From: Herbinix sp.
GTDB lineage: Bacteria > Bacillota > Clostridia > Lachnospirales > Lachnospiraceae
Length of the DNA stretch: 42,861 nucleotides
Direction of reading: 5' to 3'
Assembly: GCA_029238935.1 (NCBI GenBank)
Contig: JAQZBN010000032.1
Location: forward strand, 1-42,861
Shown here: positions 6,941-16,107 of the stretch, piece after piece
How positions within the stretch are numbered: position 1 is the stretch's first letter
Layout: the number at the start of each line of letters is the position of its first letter
Position numbers and translations under genes: made by a program
The notes under the pieces: generated by a model
What the model was told of the DNA's origin: nothing
What the model saw: only the letters and a program-made list of their open reading frames with translations
Database searches by the model: none

Positions 6941-8641
6941 ATGCCTATCATAGGGATTGATTTAGGTACGACAAATAGTCTTGTAGCATATTGGAGTGAA
7001 GTTGGAGCAAAGATTATACCCAATATTCTAGGGTCAAATCTTACGCCTTCCGTTGTCAGTATCGACGATAATAATGAAATACTTGTTGGGGAAATAGCAA
7101 AGGAGAGATTAATTACACACCCTGAATTAACAGCATCCTGCTTTAAACGGTATATGGGAACGGATAAACGTTATAAAATGGGGAAGTATATATTTACTCC
7201 GGAAGAACTATCTTCTTTTGTTTTAAAATCCTTAAAAGCAGATGCTGAAGTCTTTTTCGGTCAGGAAGTGGATGAGGCGGTAATTAGTGTTCCGGCATAT
7301 TTTAATGATAAGCAAAGAAAAGCAACAAAAAGAGCAGCAGAGCTTGCTGGTTTAAAAGTAGAACGTCTTATTAGTGAGCCCACTGCAGCAGCGATTGCCT
7401 ATGGACTGCATCAAGAGGAATCCGAGACTAAATTTATGATTTTTGACTTGGGTGGAGGAACCTTTGATGTATCTATTCTTGAATTGTTTGAAGGTGTTAT
7501 GGAAGTAAGATCAATTGCCGGTGATAATTTCTTGGGAGGAGAAGACTTTACCAACCTGCTTATGACTTATTTGGCTGAACTAGAGAAGATACAAGTGGAA
7601 ACACTTAGTTCGAAGGAAAGGTCTGCATTATACAAGCAAGCGGAGATTTGCAAACGAACATTAGGGGAGAATAACACAGGATCTATGGTATTTCGTTACA
7701 ATGGGACTGTCCTTGAACGAAATATTACAAGAAATGACTATGAAAAGTTGGTTAGTCCTCTTTTATTAAGATTAAGACATCCAATTGAACGGACCATGAG
7801 AGATGCATCCATAAGACCAAAGGATTTAGATGCAGTAATATTAATCGGTGGTGCTACTCGAATGCCAGTAATCAAATCAGTAGTAAGTAAAATGTTTGGA
7901 AAACTTCCCTATTGTAATATCAATCCGGATGAAGCGGTAGCAATAGGTGCCGCAATTCAGGTTGCACTAAAAGAAAGAAATGAATTTTTAAATGAAATCA
8001 TCTTAACCGATGTTTGTCCATATACACTTGGTACAGGAATCGCAAAAGAGATTGCACCAGATAAATATGAAGCTGGCTATTTTTTGCCTATCATCGAACG
8101 GAATACACCAATTCCAGTTAGTAGAGTAGAAACCTTAAGTACCATTAGAGATAATCAAACCCATATACATATCGAAGTATATCAAGGTGAAAACCGTAGA
8201 GTCGAGGAAAATATAAAACTTGGTGAGATTAATATCAGTGTTCCACCAAGAATTGTTGGAAAAGAAAGGATTGAAGTTCGTTATACCTATGATATAAATG
8301 GAATTCTAGAGGTCGAAGTGACCACCATAAGTACAGGAGAAGTAAACAGGGTTGTTATTGAGCAAAGTGAAGGAACCATGTCAAAAAAAGAAATTGATAA
8401 TAGGTTAAAACAGCTTAAAGATATTAAAATACATCCCCGCGATAAAACAGAGAATAAATTACTTATGGCTCGTGGTGAACGCCTATATCAGGAAGCTTTG
8501 GGTGACCGAAGAGAGTTTATTGGAGGACTGCTTCAGAAGTTTGATATTATTCTTTCTCGACAAAATGAGCTGGAAATAAAAAAAGCTGCACACGAATTAA
8601 AAAAAGAGTTAGAAAGCCTGGAGGGATGGTTTGATTATTGA
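6941..8641 (+). CDS. hscC: Hsp70 family chaperone, HscC type
   Basis: ATP-driven cytoplasmic chaperone. I chose ATG 6941 (GGAGAGGGG 7 bases upstream), giving 566 residues beginning MPIIGIDLGTTNSLVAYW. Nucleotide-binding motifs are complete: GIDLGTTNS, the FDLGGGTFDVSILEL phosphate motif and ILIGGATRMP. Length and sequence (for example SLKADAEVFF, VISVPAYFND, AGDNFLGGEDF) fit HscC rather than the longer housekeeping DnaK; the C-terminal lid is short. Its stop (8639-8641) overlaps the start of the J-domain gene by one base, so the chaperone and its probable co-chaperone are made together. A terminator and a nine-codon ORF lie in the leader. Confidence 0.92.
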   Translation: MPIIGIDLGTTNSLVAYWSEVGAKIIPNILGSNLTPSVVSIDDNNEILVGEIAKERLITHPELTASCFKRYMGTDKRYKMGKYIFTPEELSSFVLKSLKADAEVFFGQEVDEAVISVPAYFNDKQRKATKRAAELAGLKVERLISEPTAAAIAYGLHQEESETKFMIFDLGGGTFDVSILELFEGVMEVRSIAGDNFLGGEDFTNLLMTYLAELEKIQVETLSSKERSALYKQAEICKRTLGENNTGSMVFRYNGTVLERNITRNDYEKLVSPLLLRLRHPIERTMRDASIRPKDLDAVILIGGATRMPVIKSVVSKMFGKLPYCNINPDEAVAIGAAIQVALKERNEFLNEIILTDVCPYTLGTGIAKEIAPDKYEAGYFLPIIERNTPIPVSRVETLSTIRDNQTHIHIEVYQGENRRVEENIKLGEINISVPPRIVGKERIEVRYTYDINGILEVEVTTISTGEVNRVVIEQSEGTMSKKEIDNRLKQLKDIKIHPRDKTENKLLMARGERLYQEALGDRREFIGGLLQKFDIILSRQNELEIKKAAHELKKELESLEGWFDY

Positions 8642-10236
8642 TGGATAAATGGGTTATTCTTGAGATACAACCAACAGCAGATATTTCTACTATCAAAAAA
8701 GCATATGCAAAACAACTAAGACTTCACCATCCGGAGGATGATCCGAAAGGTTATCAGCAATTAAGAGAAGCTTATGACCAAGCGTTACAATATGCAAAAC
8801 ATCAGGCTAAGACTGTAGTGAAAGAGGAATCTTATGAAACTAGGAAAGCAGATGTGGAATTAAAAGAGAGTAAGCTTGAGTTATCCAGGGAAGCAGATAT
8901 TACATTAATTGGGAAGAAATTTGAGGTAACCAGAGATGAAGTAGATAACAAACCAAATGAATATAAGCTATTAGAAAAACAAGAATCCAAAGATAACACA
9001 ACGAATACGGAGAAGTATGATGATAATAGGAATGTTGATGGGAACATTCCCAATGATGGTTATGACAATAAAAAGTCATTTGAATTAGATTATAATGATA
9101 AATCAATCGATAAAACAAGTCTTAAGGATGGTATTGATGAAAGGATACGTAAAGAACAATTAATCCATGATTTTTTACGAAAAGTAGAACAACTTTATTT
9201 TAATTTTTTTGATCGTATTGAGATCAAGAATTGGGAACAGTTACTAAACGACGAGGTTATGTGGCAGCTGGATACGAAAGAATATCTAAATAAAAGAATT
9301 ATGGATTATCTTTCGAGGAATCCATATCTATCCCGTCCTGTATGGAGATATCTAAATAAGATATTTCAATGGGATGAGCAGGAGGATTTCTTAAAAAAAT
9401 ACTATCCTGAGCAATTCTTAAAATATCTATTCCTTCAATTAAATGAAGAGAGTATTGTTCCTAGGTTTCGTCATTTTAATAAATATGAGAGTATTCATTA
9501 TGAAGAATATTTAAGATTCAGAGAGCAAGCATACATAGCATTGGTGGAACATCAGTATCAAAAAGCGGAGCAATTTATAATGAAGGCTTTTCATCTTTAC
9601 TCCAATGACCCAGATTTATATTGCTTGAAAGGTGAGTATTACTATAAAACCGGTAAACCTGAACGGGGAAAATCCGAATTTAACACAGCATCAAGATTAA
9701 AGCCCGAAGATTTCTATATCATATATTATCATGCCAAAGTCCTGTATGAGATAGGCTTCTACAAGGACGCTTTCGATCTCTGCAAATCAGCTTGTCATGA
9801 TCATAAAGATATCCATGAGTTGAATATACTGAGAGGAGAATGTTACTATCAATTAGGCAAATGGAGACAAGCCAGCAGATTATTTATTGATAATGTCAGG
9901 AGCAATCCGTTGGATAGTCAATCTAGAAAAAATCTTAAAAAGATACAAAGCAACATACGAAAATTCCTTATACATCATCCACTTAATCTATTTCAAAGAT
10001 ATTATTATTATCTTATAAATCGCGGATTAGGTGAAAAAAATGGTATGAAGGGGTTCAAAATAACTTACACTCATATTGGAGCTCTATTGCTAACAATTAT
10101 AAAATTAATAATGATGGTAATATTAATACTTATCCTAATCGCTTTCACCATAGTCAGTGGAGGAATCGCATTATATGTCTTAATAAAAATTTATCAATAT
10201 ATAAAAAATGCGAATGAAAGGGAAAGGATAGTATAA
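8641..10236 (+). CDS. Membrane-anchored J-domain protein with TPRs, HscC partner (DjlB/DjlC-like)
   Basis: 531 residues; ATG 8641 overlaps the hscC stop. Residues 1-55 are a J domain whose key tripeptide is HPE, in LRLHHPEDDP, rather than HPD, followed by QLREAYDQAL as in the DjlB/DjlC group that serves HscC in E. coli. A charged, low-complexity linker (about 60-165) leads to a helical region with at least three TPR-like units (about 295-430: KAEQFIMKAFHLYSNDP, KSEFNTASRLKPED, KWRQASRLFIDNVRSNP). One long hydrophobic stretch (about 480-520) anchors it near the C-terminus, so the J domain faces the cytoplasm. Gene order and overlap support a dedicated chaperone pair; the client is unknown. Confidence 0.88.
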   Translation: MDKWVILEIQPTADISTIKKAYAKQLRLHHPEDDPKGYQQLREAYDQALQYAKHQAKTVVKEESYETRKADVELKESKLELSREADITLIGKKFEVTRDEVDNKPNEYKLLEKQESKDNTTNTEKYDDNRNVDGNIPNDGYDNKKSFELDYNDKSIDKTSLKDGIDERIRKEQLIHDFLRKVEQLYFNFFDRIEIKNWEQLLNDEVMWQLDTKEYLNKRIMDYLSRNPYLSRPVWRYLNKIFQWDEQEDFLKKYYPEQFLKYLFLQLNEESIVPRFRHFNKYESIHYEEYLRFREQAYIALVEHQYQKAEQFIMKAFHLYSNDPDLYCLKGEYYYKTGKPERGKSEFNTASRLKPEDFYIIYYHAKVLYEIGFYKDAFDLCKSACHDHKDIHELNILRGECYYQLGKWRQASRLFIDNVRSNPLDSQSRKNLKKIQSNIRKFLIHHPLNLFQRYYYYLINRGLGEKNGMKGFKITYTHIGALLLTIIKLIMMVILILILIAFTIVSGGIALYVLIKIYQYIKNANERERIV

Positions 10237-10249
10237 AATGTGGAACTAC

Positions 10250-10280
10250 AAGAGTAAAATGATCTCTTGGATTTACTCTT
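10250..10280. terminator. Bidirectional terminator between the J-protein gene and the YczE-like gene
   Basis: AAGAGTAAA (10250-10258) pairs with TTTACTCTT (10272-10280). It overlaps the last codons of the convergent membrane protein gene. Confidence 0.55.
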
Positions 10281-10941
10281 TACTAAGCTTCTTTTTGTTA
10301 TTACAAAATATTATTTGATAGGTTTTATCCAAGGTTTCATGTTGTACACTAGTTGCATCAAACCGAAGAACTTTAAAGGTTGATTGCACACAAAACCCTA
10401 TAAAAATAGCAGATAAAATTGTACCGATTCCTATCATACCGCCAAGTCTCCAACCGGCAACTACAGCTAATAATTCAATTGTTCCTCGACACAAACCAAC
10501 CGGTAATCCTGTCTTACGGGTGAGTGCAACCATCAGACTATCTCTCGGCCCTGCTCCAAAAGCTGAGCCAATATAAAAGTATGACCCCAGCGAAATGATA
10601 AATAAACCGATTATAACCATAAGGATGCCAACGAAGATATTATTTGCTACAGGTATGATATGTAATTTAAGAAGTAAATCCAGAATCACCCCAATAAGCA
10701 CCATATTTAATATGGTACCAATTCCAAGTTTTTCTCCAAATAAAACTACTATAATTCCTATAATAATACCGATACCAATGGATGCTGTTCCAATAGTAAT
10801 GCCTGTAATTTTTGCTAACCCAGCATGGAATACATCCCATGGTGCGAAACCAATCTGCGCATTCATTGTTACAACAATACCTAGAGAATATAAGAAAAGC
10901 CCCCAAAATAAACGCATTAGACGAATTAGATACAATTTCAA
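10273..10941 (-). CDS. YczE/YyaS/YitT-family integral membrane protein
   Basis: Polytopic membrane protein with five or six hydrophobic helices (LFLYSLGIVVTM, IGIGIIIGIIVVLF, MVLIGVILDLLL, ILMVIIGLFIISLG and others). Family marks are NAQIGFAPWDVFHAGLA near the N-terminus and AFGAGPRDSLMVALTRK in the middle. I prefer TTG 10941, which follows AAAGGAG by six bases, giving 222 residues; ATG 10968 gives nine more residues but has no ribosome site. The family is widespread in Firmicutes; its substrate is not established. Transcribed towards the hscC operon and separated from it by a shared hairpin. Confidence 0.85.
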   Translation of the reverse strand: MKLYLIRLMRLFWGLFLYSLGIVVTMNAQIGFAPWDVFHAGLAKITGITIGTASIGIGIIIGIIVVLFGEKLGIGTILNMVLIGVILDLLLKLHIIPVANNIFVGILMVIIGLFIISLGSYFYIGSAFGAGPRDSLMVALTRKTGLPVGLCRGTIELLAVVAGWRLGGMIGIGTILSAIFIGFCVQSTFKVLRFDATSVQHETLDKTYQIIFCNNKKKLSKE

Positions 10942-11203
10942 AAATTTCTCCTTTCTAAGCCGATACATTTTTTATTTGATTATTAGTACTGCAAATGAAT
11001 ACCTAGATTATATTGTAATAACACAAGGACATGAGTCGTAACAATGATATCTATTATAGATGGTTTCGGAGTGAAGTCAATAGTAATTGAGAGTTTATAT
11101 TTTGCGGTATCATGATGCCTATTCTTTGAATTAAAGTTAGTGTTTAGTATACTATTGCTGTAAAAACACATAATACTTTTATAACATCATGGAGGATTCC
11201 TAA

Positions 11204-11434
11204 ATGCCAGATAGAGAGAATAGTCAAGATCCAAATCAAACGTTACAGAACAATAATGGAGTTGCAGAAAGAAATATAACTGCAGAGGATATGAAAGAAT
11301 ATAAGAATGCTTTAGATAGTACTCGAAATTATGTAAGTGGGGATCGTGAATGGTCTTCATCCAGTCATCAGTTTTCAAGATCTGAAGCTGAAAAAAAGAA
11401 ATATCTTGAAGAAAACAAATCTATGAAATATTAA
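11204..11434 (+). CDS. Small hydrophilic protein, unknown
   Basis: 76 residues, ATG after TGGAGGATTCCTAA. Rich in Asn, Glu, Ser and Lys, with no membrane helix and no cysteine; probably largely disordered or helical (AEDMKEYKNALDSTRNYV). Not recognised. It stands alone and is followed by a strong terminator at 11476, supporting that it is a real transcription unit. Such short Asn/Glu/Lys-rich proteins are common among sporulation-associated genes of Firmicutes, but nothing here proves that. Confidence 0.65.
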   Translation: MPDRENSQDPNQTLQNNNGVAERNITAEDMKEYKNALDSTRNYVSGDREWSSSSHQFSRSEAEKKKYLEENKSMKY

Positions 11435-11475
11435 TAGATTACCAGCAAAAGGATAGATATACACATTTAAACAAT

Positions 11476-11532
11476 AATAAAGCAAGCCCATAAAAAAACA
11501 AGAAAACTGTGTTTATATGGGCTTGCTTTATT
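11476..11532. terminator. Strong bidirectional terminator
   Basis: A perfect 17-bp stem: AATAAAGCAAGCCCATA (11476-11492) and its complement at 11516-11532, with a 23-base loop. Confidence 0.75.
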
Positions 11533-11656
11533 GTATCAAGGTAGTTTCATAATAATTGATAGATATAAATTTCTTCCCAACTTTTCTTTTATAAGTATTG
11601 ACTATGGCGATAGCATAAGATACATTTAACATATGTTATTGATAAGGAGAATGAAA

Positions 11657-12601
11657 ATGTCAATCAAATATGCAATTCTAGGAATCTTAAGTTATCAAGC
11701 TTACAGTGGTTATGATATTAAAAAAGTAATGCAAGACTCGTCGTTTATGCATTGGTCAGGTAATAATAATCAGATATATAAGGCTTTACTAGAACTTTTG
11801 GAAGAAGGTTATGTGACAAGCGAAACGAAGCATCAGGATAGTTTACCATCAAAGAAGATATATTCTATTACAGAAGATGGGTTAGTTGAACTTAAAAAAT
11901 GGGTATGTTCGGAACCTGATCTTCCGGATATCAAAAAAACTTTTTTGGTACAATTAGCTTGGGCAGATCAATTGAATAAAGATGAGTTGAAGTTATTGTT
12001 ATTTCAATACGAAAATGAACTGCGGAATCAAATTACGTTGAGAAAGGCCAATCGAGAAAGAGGCTATTTTTTTCCTGCAAGATCAAAAAGAGAAGAAGCT
12101 CTATGGAATTTAATTTTTGATAATGCATTGGATACCTATGAAAGTGAACTGAACTGGATTAATAAAGTCCGGGAGGTCATTGACCTGGAAGCTTCCGATA
12201 CAGTTACAACAGCGCATACTGAGGATGATAATGAGCAAGGAACAGATGAGTTTCATTATGATGTAAGCATAAAAGATGATAAGAGATTTATTATTATAAC
12301 TTCCAAGATAAAAGAGGAACAAAATGTTTTAGATATGGTTGCATCTTGTATGGATGAGAAAACGAATTTGGTAATCATAACGGATCAATTGTTACCGGAG
12401 GAATTTTTTGATCTGAAATCAGGTATGGCTGCCGGTATGCTTCAGAAAATTACGAATTATCACGTAAGAGTTGCTATTGTTTTGACGCAACAGATGAGAA
12501 AACCTAAAGATTTAAAGTTATTAAAGAGTATAGAGAACACAAATGTTAAAATATTTAATTACCAAGAAGAGGCAGGTCAATGGCTTATTCATTTTAGTTA
12601 A
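11657..12601 (+). CDS. PadR-family regulator fused to a DUF4180 domain
   Basis: 314 residues from ATG 11657, six bases after AAGGAGA; the ATGs upstream at 11633 and 11651 are less well placed. Residues 1-85 form the winged helix of PadR regulators (SIKYAILGILSYQAYSGYDI, QIYKALLELLEEGYVTSE, YSITEDGLVELKKW), followed by the helical C-terminal PadR domain. After a short acidic linker (about 190-200) comes a second domain resembling DUF4180 (KDDKRFIIITSKIKEEQNVLD, LVIITDQLLPEEFFDLKSGMAAGMLQK, KIFNYQEEAGQWL). PadR proteins repress target genes in response to small molecules; the second domain may be the sensing part, which is inference. It stands alone. Confidence 0.85.
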   Translation: MSIKYAILGILSYQAYSGYDIKKVMQDSSFMHWSGNNNQIYKALLELLEEGYVTSETKHQDSLPSKKIYSITEDGLVELKKWVCSEPDLPDIKKTFLVQLAWADQLNKDELKLLLFQYENELRNQITLRKANRERGYFFPARSKREEALWNLIFDNALDTYESELNWINKVREVIDLEASDTVTTAHTEDDNEQGTDEFHYDVSIKDDKRFIIITSKIKEEQNVLDMVASCMDEKTNLVIITDQLLPEEFFDLKSGMAAGMLQKITNYHVRVAIVLTQQMRKPKDLKLLKSIENTNVKIFNYQEEAGQWLIHFS

Positions 12602-12724
12602 TTATAATCTATATAAGCAAACAATTTCTTGTAAATTAAAAATTTACATGATAAACTTATAACTGCTTAGGAAAGGGCAATCTATATATCTGTGATCAGC
12701 CACCACCTGGGAGTAGGAGATGGA

Positions 12725-13840
12725 ATGGATAACATTAAGTTAGATATTTATGATGGTTTTTGCTGTATTGCAGATCGCTGTGAGTTTACATGTTGTGCCG
12801 GCTGGGATATTAGTATAGATGAAGATACTTGTAAGAACTGGAGGGATATGGAACAGCAATCCCGTTACTTTAGTAGTAACATTAAAACTCAAAAAAACAA
12901 AAGAGAAAAAGTCTACTATATAAAAATGGGGCAACAGAAACGATGCCCTTTTTTAAATGAAAAAGAACTATGTAATGTTGTAATTCATTATGGTGATGAT
13001 AAATTACCGTTTACGTGCAGAACTTATCCAAGACAAGTGAATCTATTTAGCGATCATCAGGAATTTTCTCTTTCATGTGGTTGTCCTTCTGTTGTAGATT
13101 TGATTTATCATAACCCTAGAAATGTTCAATTAGTACATGAGAAGTATATCAATGCGGAAGATATAAAAGAGAATGAAACTTTTATGAGACAAGCTATGAT
13201 TCTACTTATAAAAGAAAGATCATTGTCCTTCAAAGATAGGATTCTTTTGATTTTTCATATGTTGTTTAGCATGAAAGAGCAACAGGGAAATCCAAAGGAT
13301 ATTATTTATAAATATCAGGATGAAGAATACGTAGTATCCCTTATTCGTTTATGGAGTGGTATAAAGATTAATTATGAGGATACGGCTACTGAAAAGAGTG
13401 AATTATTTCTAGATATCGTTCAGAATTATAGGAATGAAATAAGTTATAGCAGATATTTAACAGACATTGTAGATATAGCCGAGAAGCTAGATGAGAATGA
13501 AAGTAAGAAAGCATGGGATGAATTTCAAACAGAGTTCAATCGATATGATATGCTGATGGAAAATTGTATTATTACGAAAATTTTTGCCAATTGCATCAGT
13601 GAAGACATGGATGAACTAATTATGTCATATCAGATGATAATTACAGAATTAGTGATGGTAAAGTATTCTGTTTTTCTGACGTCCAAGATAAGACCGTTTC
13701 ATTATAGTGATGTCAGGGATTACGTTGCTCTTTATTCAAGAATTATTGGTTACAATACAGAAGGCATGATCGAGTTTTGGGAAGAGAGTTTTGAAGAGCC
13801 TCTATGGCAATTTGGATATATGTTATTACTGATTAGTTAA
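12725..13840 (+). CDS. fliB: FliB-family protein, flagellin lysine N-methylase-like
   Basis: 371 residues starting MDNIKLDIYDGFCCIADRC; ATG 12725 follows GTAGGAGATG, better than a GTG at 12692. The cysteine pattern of the family is clear: CCIADRCEFTCCAGWDI at the start, then CPFLNEKELC and FTCRTYPRQ with SLSCGCPSV, eleven cysteines in the first 120 residues, probably binding a metal or iron-sulfur centre. The rest is helical. FliB methylates lysines on flagellin in enterics, but many Firmicutes carry the family with no flagellar neighbours, as here, so the substrate could be another surface protein. Confidence 0.82.
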   Translation: MDNIKLDIYDGFCCIADRCEFTCCAGWDISIDEDTCKNWRDMEQQSRYFSSNIKTQKNKREKVYYIKMGQQKRCPFLNEKELCNVVIHYGDDKLPFTCRTYPRQVNLFSDHQEFSLSCGCPSVVDLIYHNPRNVQLVHEKYINAEDIKENETFMRQAMILLIKERSLSFKDRILLIFHMLFSMKEQQGNPKDIIYKYQDEEYVVSLIRLWSGIKINYEDTATEKSELFLDIVQNYRNEISYSRYLTDIVDIAEKLDENESKKAWDEFQTEFNRYDMLMENCIITKIFANCISEDMDELIMSYQMIITELVMVKYSVFLTSKIRPFHYSDVRDYVALYSRIIGYNTEGMIEFWEESFEEPLWQFGYMLLLIS

Positions 13841-13909
13841 ATAACATAAGTTGTAAATGTAAGTATAAGTAATGAAAATCTAATTATATAAAGGAGTGTA
13901 ACTAAAAGT

Positions 13910-15073
13910 ATGATTAATAGTGAGATATTAGAGATAAGAAAACAATTTAACCATGAAAACTGTTCCATCACAAAAGTGAGTGGCTGCTATGTGGATGGGG
14001 AAAAAGAAATTAAAACAAAATTTACAGAATCATTCTTGTGTATGCCGGAAGAAGAAACTTTTAAATACTTTGAGATATTTAAAAAAACTTTATCAGGAAC
14101 CATCGGTAAGAATTTGCTTAACATGGAATTCCCTACCCAATCAGAATTTGTAGGAGGTACTCAGGAATTTCTCTTAAAACTACGGGATAGTGAGTTAAAA
14201 GATGATGGTATACTGGAAGAATTTTATGAGAAAATAATTAAGATGTATGATTATGTGGGGAATTATTTAATATTACTTATCTATGCAGCTTATGATGTTC
14301 CGGGTAAAACCAATGATAAAATAATGATGGATGATGCTTCTGATGAGGTATATAGTTTCATTCTATGTTCCATCTGTCCGGTTAAACTATCTAAGCCTGG
14401 ATTAAGCTATAATACGGATACGAATCAGATACAAAAAAGGATTCAGGACTGGGTTGTAGGAGCTCCGAATAATGGATTTTTATTTCCAGCTTTTAACGAT
14501 CGTAGCACTGATATACATAATATATTATATTATTCCAAAGATTCCGAAGAGCTTCATAGTGATTTTGTTAACCAATTACTTGGCTGTGAGGTTCCTTTAT
14601 CAGCGGGTGGTCAGCGGGAAACGTTTCAGTCATTAATTCAAGAAACCTTAGGGGAAGAATGTGATTATGAGATAGTTCGAAATATTCATGATAAGTTGAA
14701 TGAGATCATCGAAGAACATAAGGATATACCAGAACCGCTTACACTCGACAAAAAAGAGGTTAAAAATCTTCTCACAGAATGTGGGGTAAAGGAAGAGAAA
14801 CTTAAGGATTTTGAAACCAATTATGAGAAAGTAACCGGTGAGAATGTATCTTTGCTGGCTGCCAATGTTGCAAGTACGCGCGTCTTTGAAGTAAAGACAC
14901 CGGATATTATTATTAAAGTTAATCCGGAACGCTCAGATTTAGTTGAAACAAAAATCGTGGATGGGCGCAAATGTCTGGTAATAGAAATCAACGACCAGGT
15001 TGAGGTAAACGGTATTATTGTTAAGACATCTCAAAAAGAAGATCGTGATATCAGTACATACGAAGATATATAG
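13910..15073 (+). CDS. DUF4317 family protein
   Basis: 387 residues, ATG 13910 with ribosome site AAGGAGTGTAACTAAAAGT. The sequence (MINSEILEIRKQFNHENCSI, KVSGCYVDGEKE, FNDRSTDIHNILYYSKD, GAPNNGFLFPAF, CEVPLSAGGQRETFQSLI) is that of the DUF4317 family, found almost only in Lachnospiraceae and relatives. No signal peptide or membrane helix; probably cytoplasmic. Function unknown. It follows the FliB-like gene by 69 bases in the same direction with no clear terminator between them, so the two could share a transcript. Confidence 0.85.
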   Translation: MINSEILEIRKQFNHENCSITKVSGCYVDGEKEIKTKFTESFLCMPEEETFKYFEIFKKTLSGTIGKNLLNMEFPTQSEFVGGTQEFLLKLRDSELKDDGILEEFYEKIIKMYDYVGNYLILLIYAAYDVPGKTNDKIMMDDASDEVYSFILCSICPVKLSKPGLSYNTDTNQIQKRIQDWVVGAPNNGFLFPAFNDRSTDIHNILYYSKDSEELHSDFVNQLLGCEVPLSAGGQRETFQSLIQETLGEECDYEIVRNIHDKLNEIIEEHKDIPEPLTLDKKEVKNLLTECGVKEEKLKDFETNYEKVTGENVSLLAANVASTRVFEVKTPDIIIKVNPERSDLVETKIVDGRKCLVIEINDQVEVNGIIVKTSQKEDRDISTYEDI

Positions 15074-15156
15074 GTTTTGTCAAACTTGGATATAGTTACA
15101 AAAAATAATATTTATTAATTTGGGTTAGCTTTTGTATCTATTCACAGGAATGACAA

Positions 15157-15185
15157 TTGACATATTATTCCAAACGTATTAGTAT
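15157..15185 (+). promoter_or_regulatory. Sigma-A type promoter for the Big_2 protein gene
   Basis: TTGACA (15157-15162), 17-base spacer, TAGTAT (15180-15185), with the gene start about 50 bases downstream. Confidence 0.6.
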
Positions 15186-15235
15186 ATTGAAAGAAGTTAT
15201 ATTCTAAAAATATTCATGTCGGGGGTAAAGTGATT

Positions 15236-15958
15236 ATGTTAAAAAACTGGATGAGGAAAATAAGTATTGTATTAGTTTTATCACTAGCATTTTCATTGGT
15301 AATTCCAAGCTCTCTTCCATTGATACAAACGGATAAAACAGCAGAAGCTGCTACTATAAAACTAAATAAGAAAACAGCAACCATGAAGGAAGGCGAGACA
15401 TTATCGTTAAAGGTTTTAGGTACAAAGCAATCGGTAACGTGGAAATCCAGTGATGAAGATATTGCAACCGTTAGTAGAACCGGTACCGTTGAAGCAATTA
15501 GTGCTGGAAAAGTAACTATCACTGCAACGGTAAATAAGAAAAAATACAGTTGTACAATTACAGTTGAAGCGAGTGTAGTACCTGATTTTACAGCCTCATT
15601 ATATCTCGATTCAAATGAAACAAATTATGTAGCCATCAAGGTAACAAATTATGGAGAGGAAACATTAACGTTTGATTTTGATGGTTATGTTTTAAATGAA
15701 GGTTATTCTGATTTATGTTCCTTTGTAAACTTATATAATACTGAAGATGAGATCGATTATGAATTAGTGGAATCGATTGATGTTGAAAGCGGAGAAGAAG
15801 CTTATATTTGCTATAGAAATGAGGATTTCGATTATTTTTGGATCGATTCAGAGACGATTTTCTATTTTGATTTTTCCTACGGTGGAGAAGAGTTTACTGG
15901 ATATACCGATACCAGTGGTAACGCTTATTATGTAGAAGGCCATATGGATATTGAATAA
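15236..15958 (+). CDS. Secreted protein with a bacterial Ig-like (Big_2) domain
   Basis: About 240 residues. A signal peptide is evident: basic start (KNWMRK), hydrophobic core (ISIVLVLSLAFSLVIPSSL), cleavage probably after AEAA near residue 40. Residues about 42-110 form a Big_2 domain (LNKKTATMKEGETLSLKVLG, VTWKSSDEDIATVS, GKVTITATVNKKKYSCTITV). The rest is acidic and Tyr-rich beta sequence (NETNYVAIKVTNYGEETLTF, DFSYGGEEFTGYTDTSG). No sorting signal or membrane anchor at the C-terminus, so it is probably released or held non-covalently. GTG 15230 in the same frame is an alternative start. It has its own promoter and a strong terminator at 15970. Confidence 0.85.
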   Translation: MLKNWMRKISIVLVLSLAFSLVIPSSLPLIQTDKTAEAATIKLNKKTATMKEGETLSLKVLGTKQSVTWKSSDEDIATVSRTGTVEAISAGKVTITATVNKKKYSCTITVEASVVPDFTASLYLDSNETNYVAIKVTNYGEETLTFDFDGYVLNEGYSDLCSFVNLYNTEDEIDYELVESIDVESGEEAYICYRNEDFDYFWIDSETIFYFDFSYGGEEFTGYTDTSGNAYYVEGHMDIE

Positions 15959-15969
15959 TATAATACAGG

Positions 15970-16020
15970 AGGTGTTTCTCTACTTATTGTTTCATGAGTG
16001 GAGAAACACCTACTTTTTCT
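15970..16020 (+). terminator. Intrinsic terminator after the Big_2 protein gene
   Basis: AGGTGTTTCTC (15970-15980) pairs with GAGAAACACCT (16001-16011), followed by ACTTTTT. Confidence 0.8.
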
Positions 16021-16107
16021 TTCCATAGAATATCGATAAATTAATTTACAGGGAAATTACCAATATAATTTATATATTTCATTTATTACCTATGTTTACT
16101 CCTTAAT

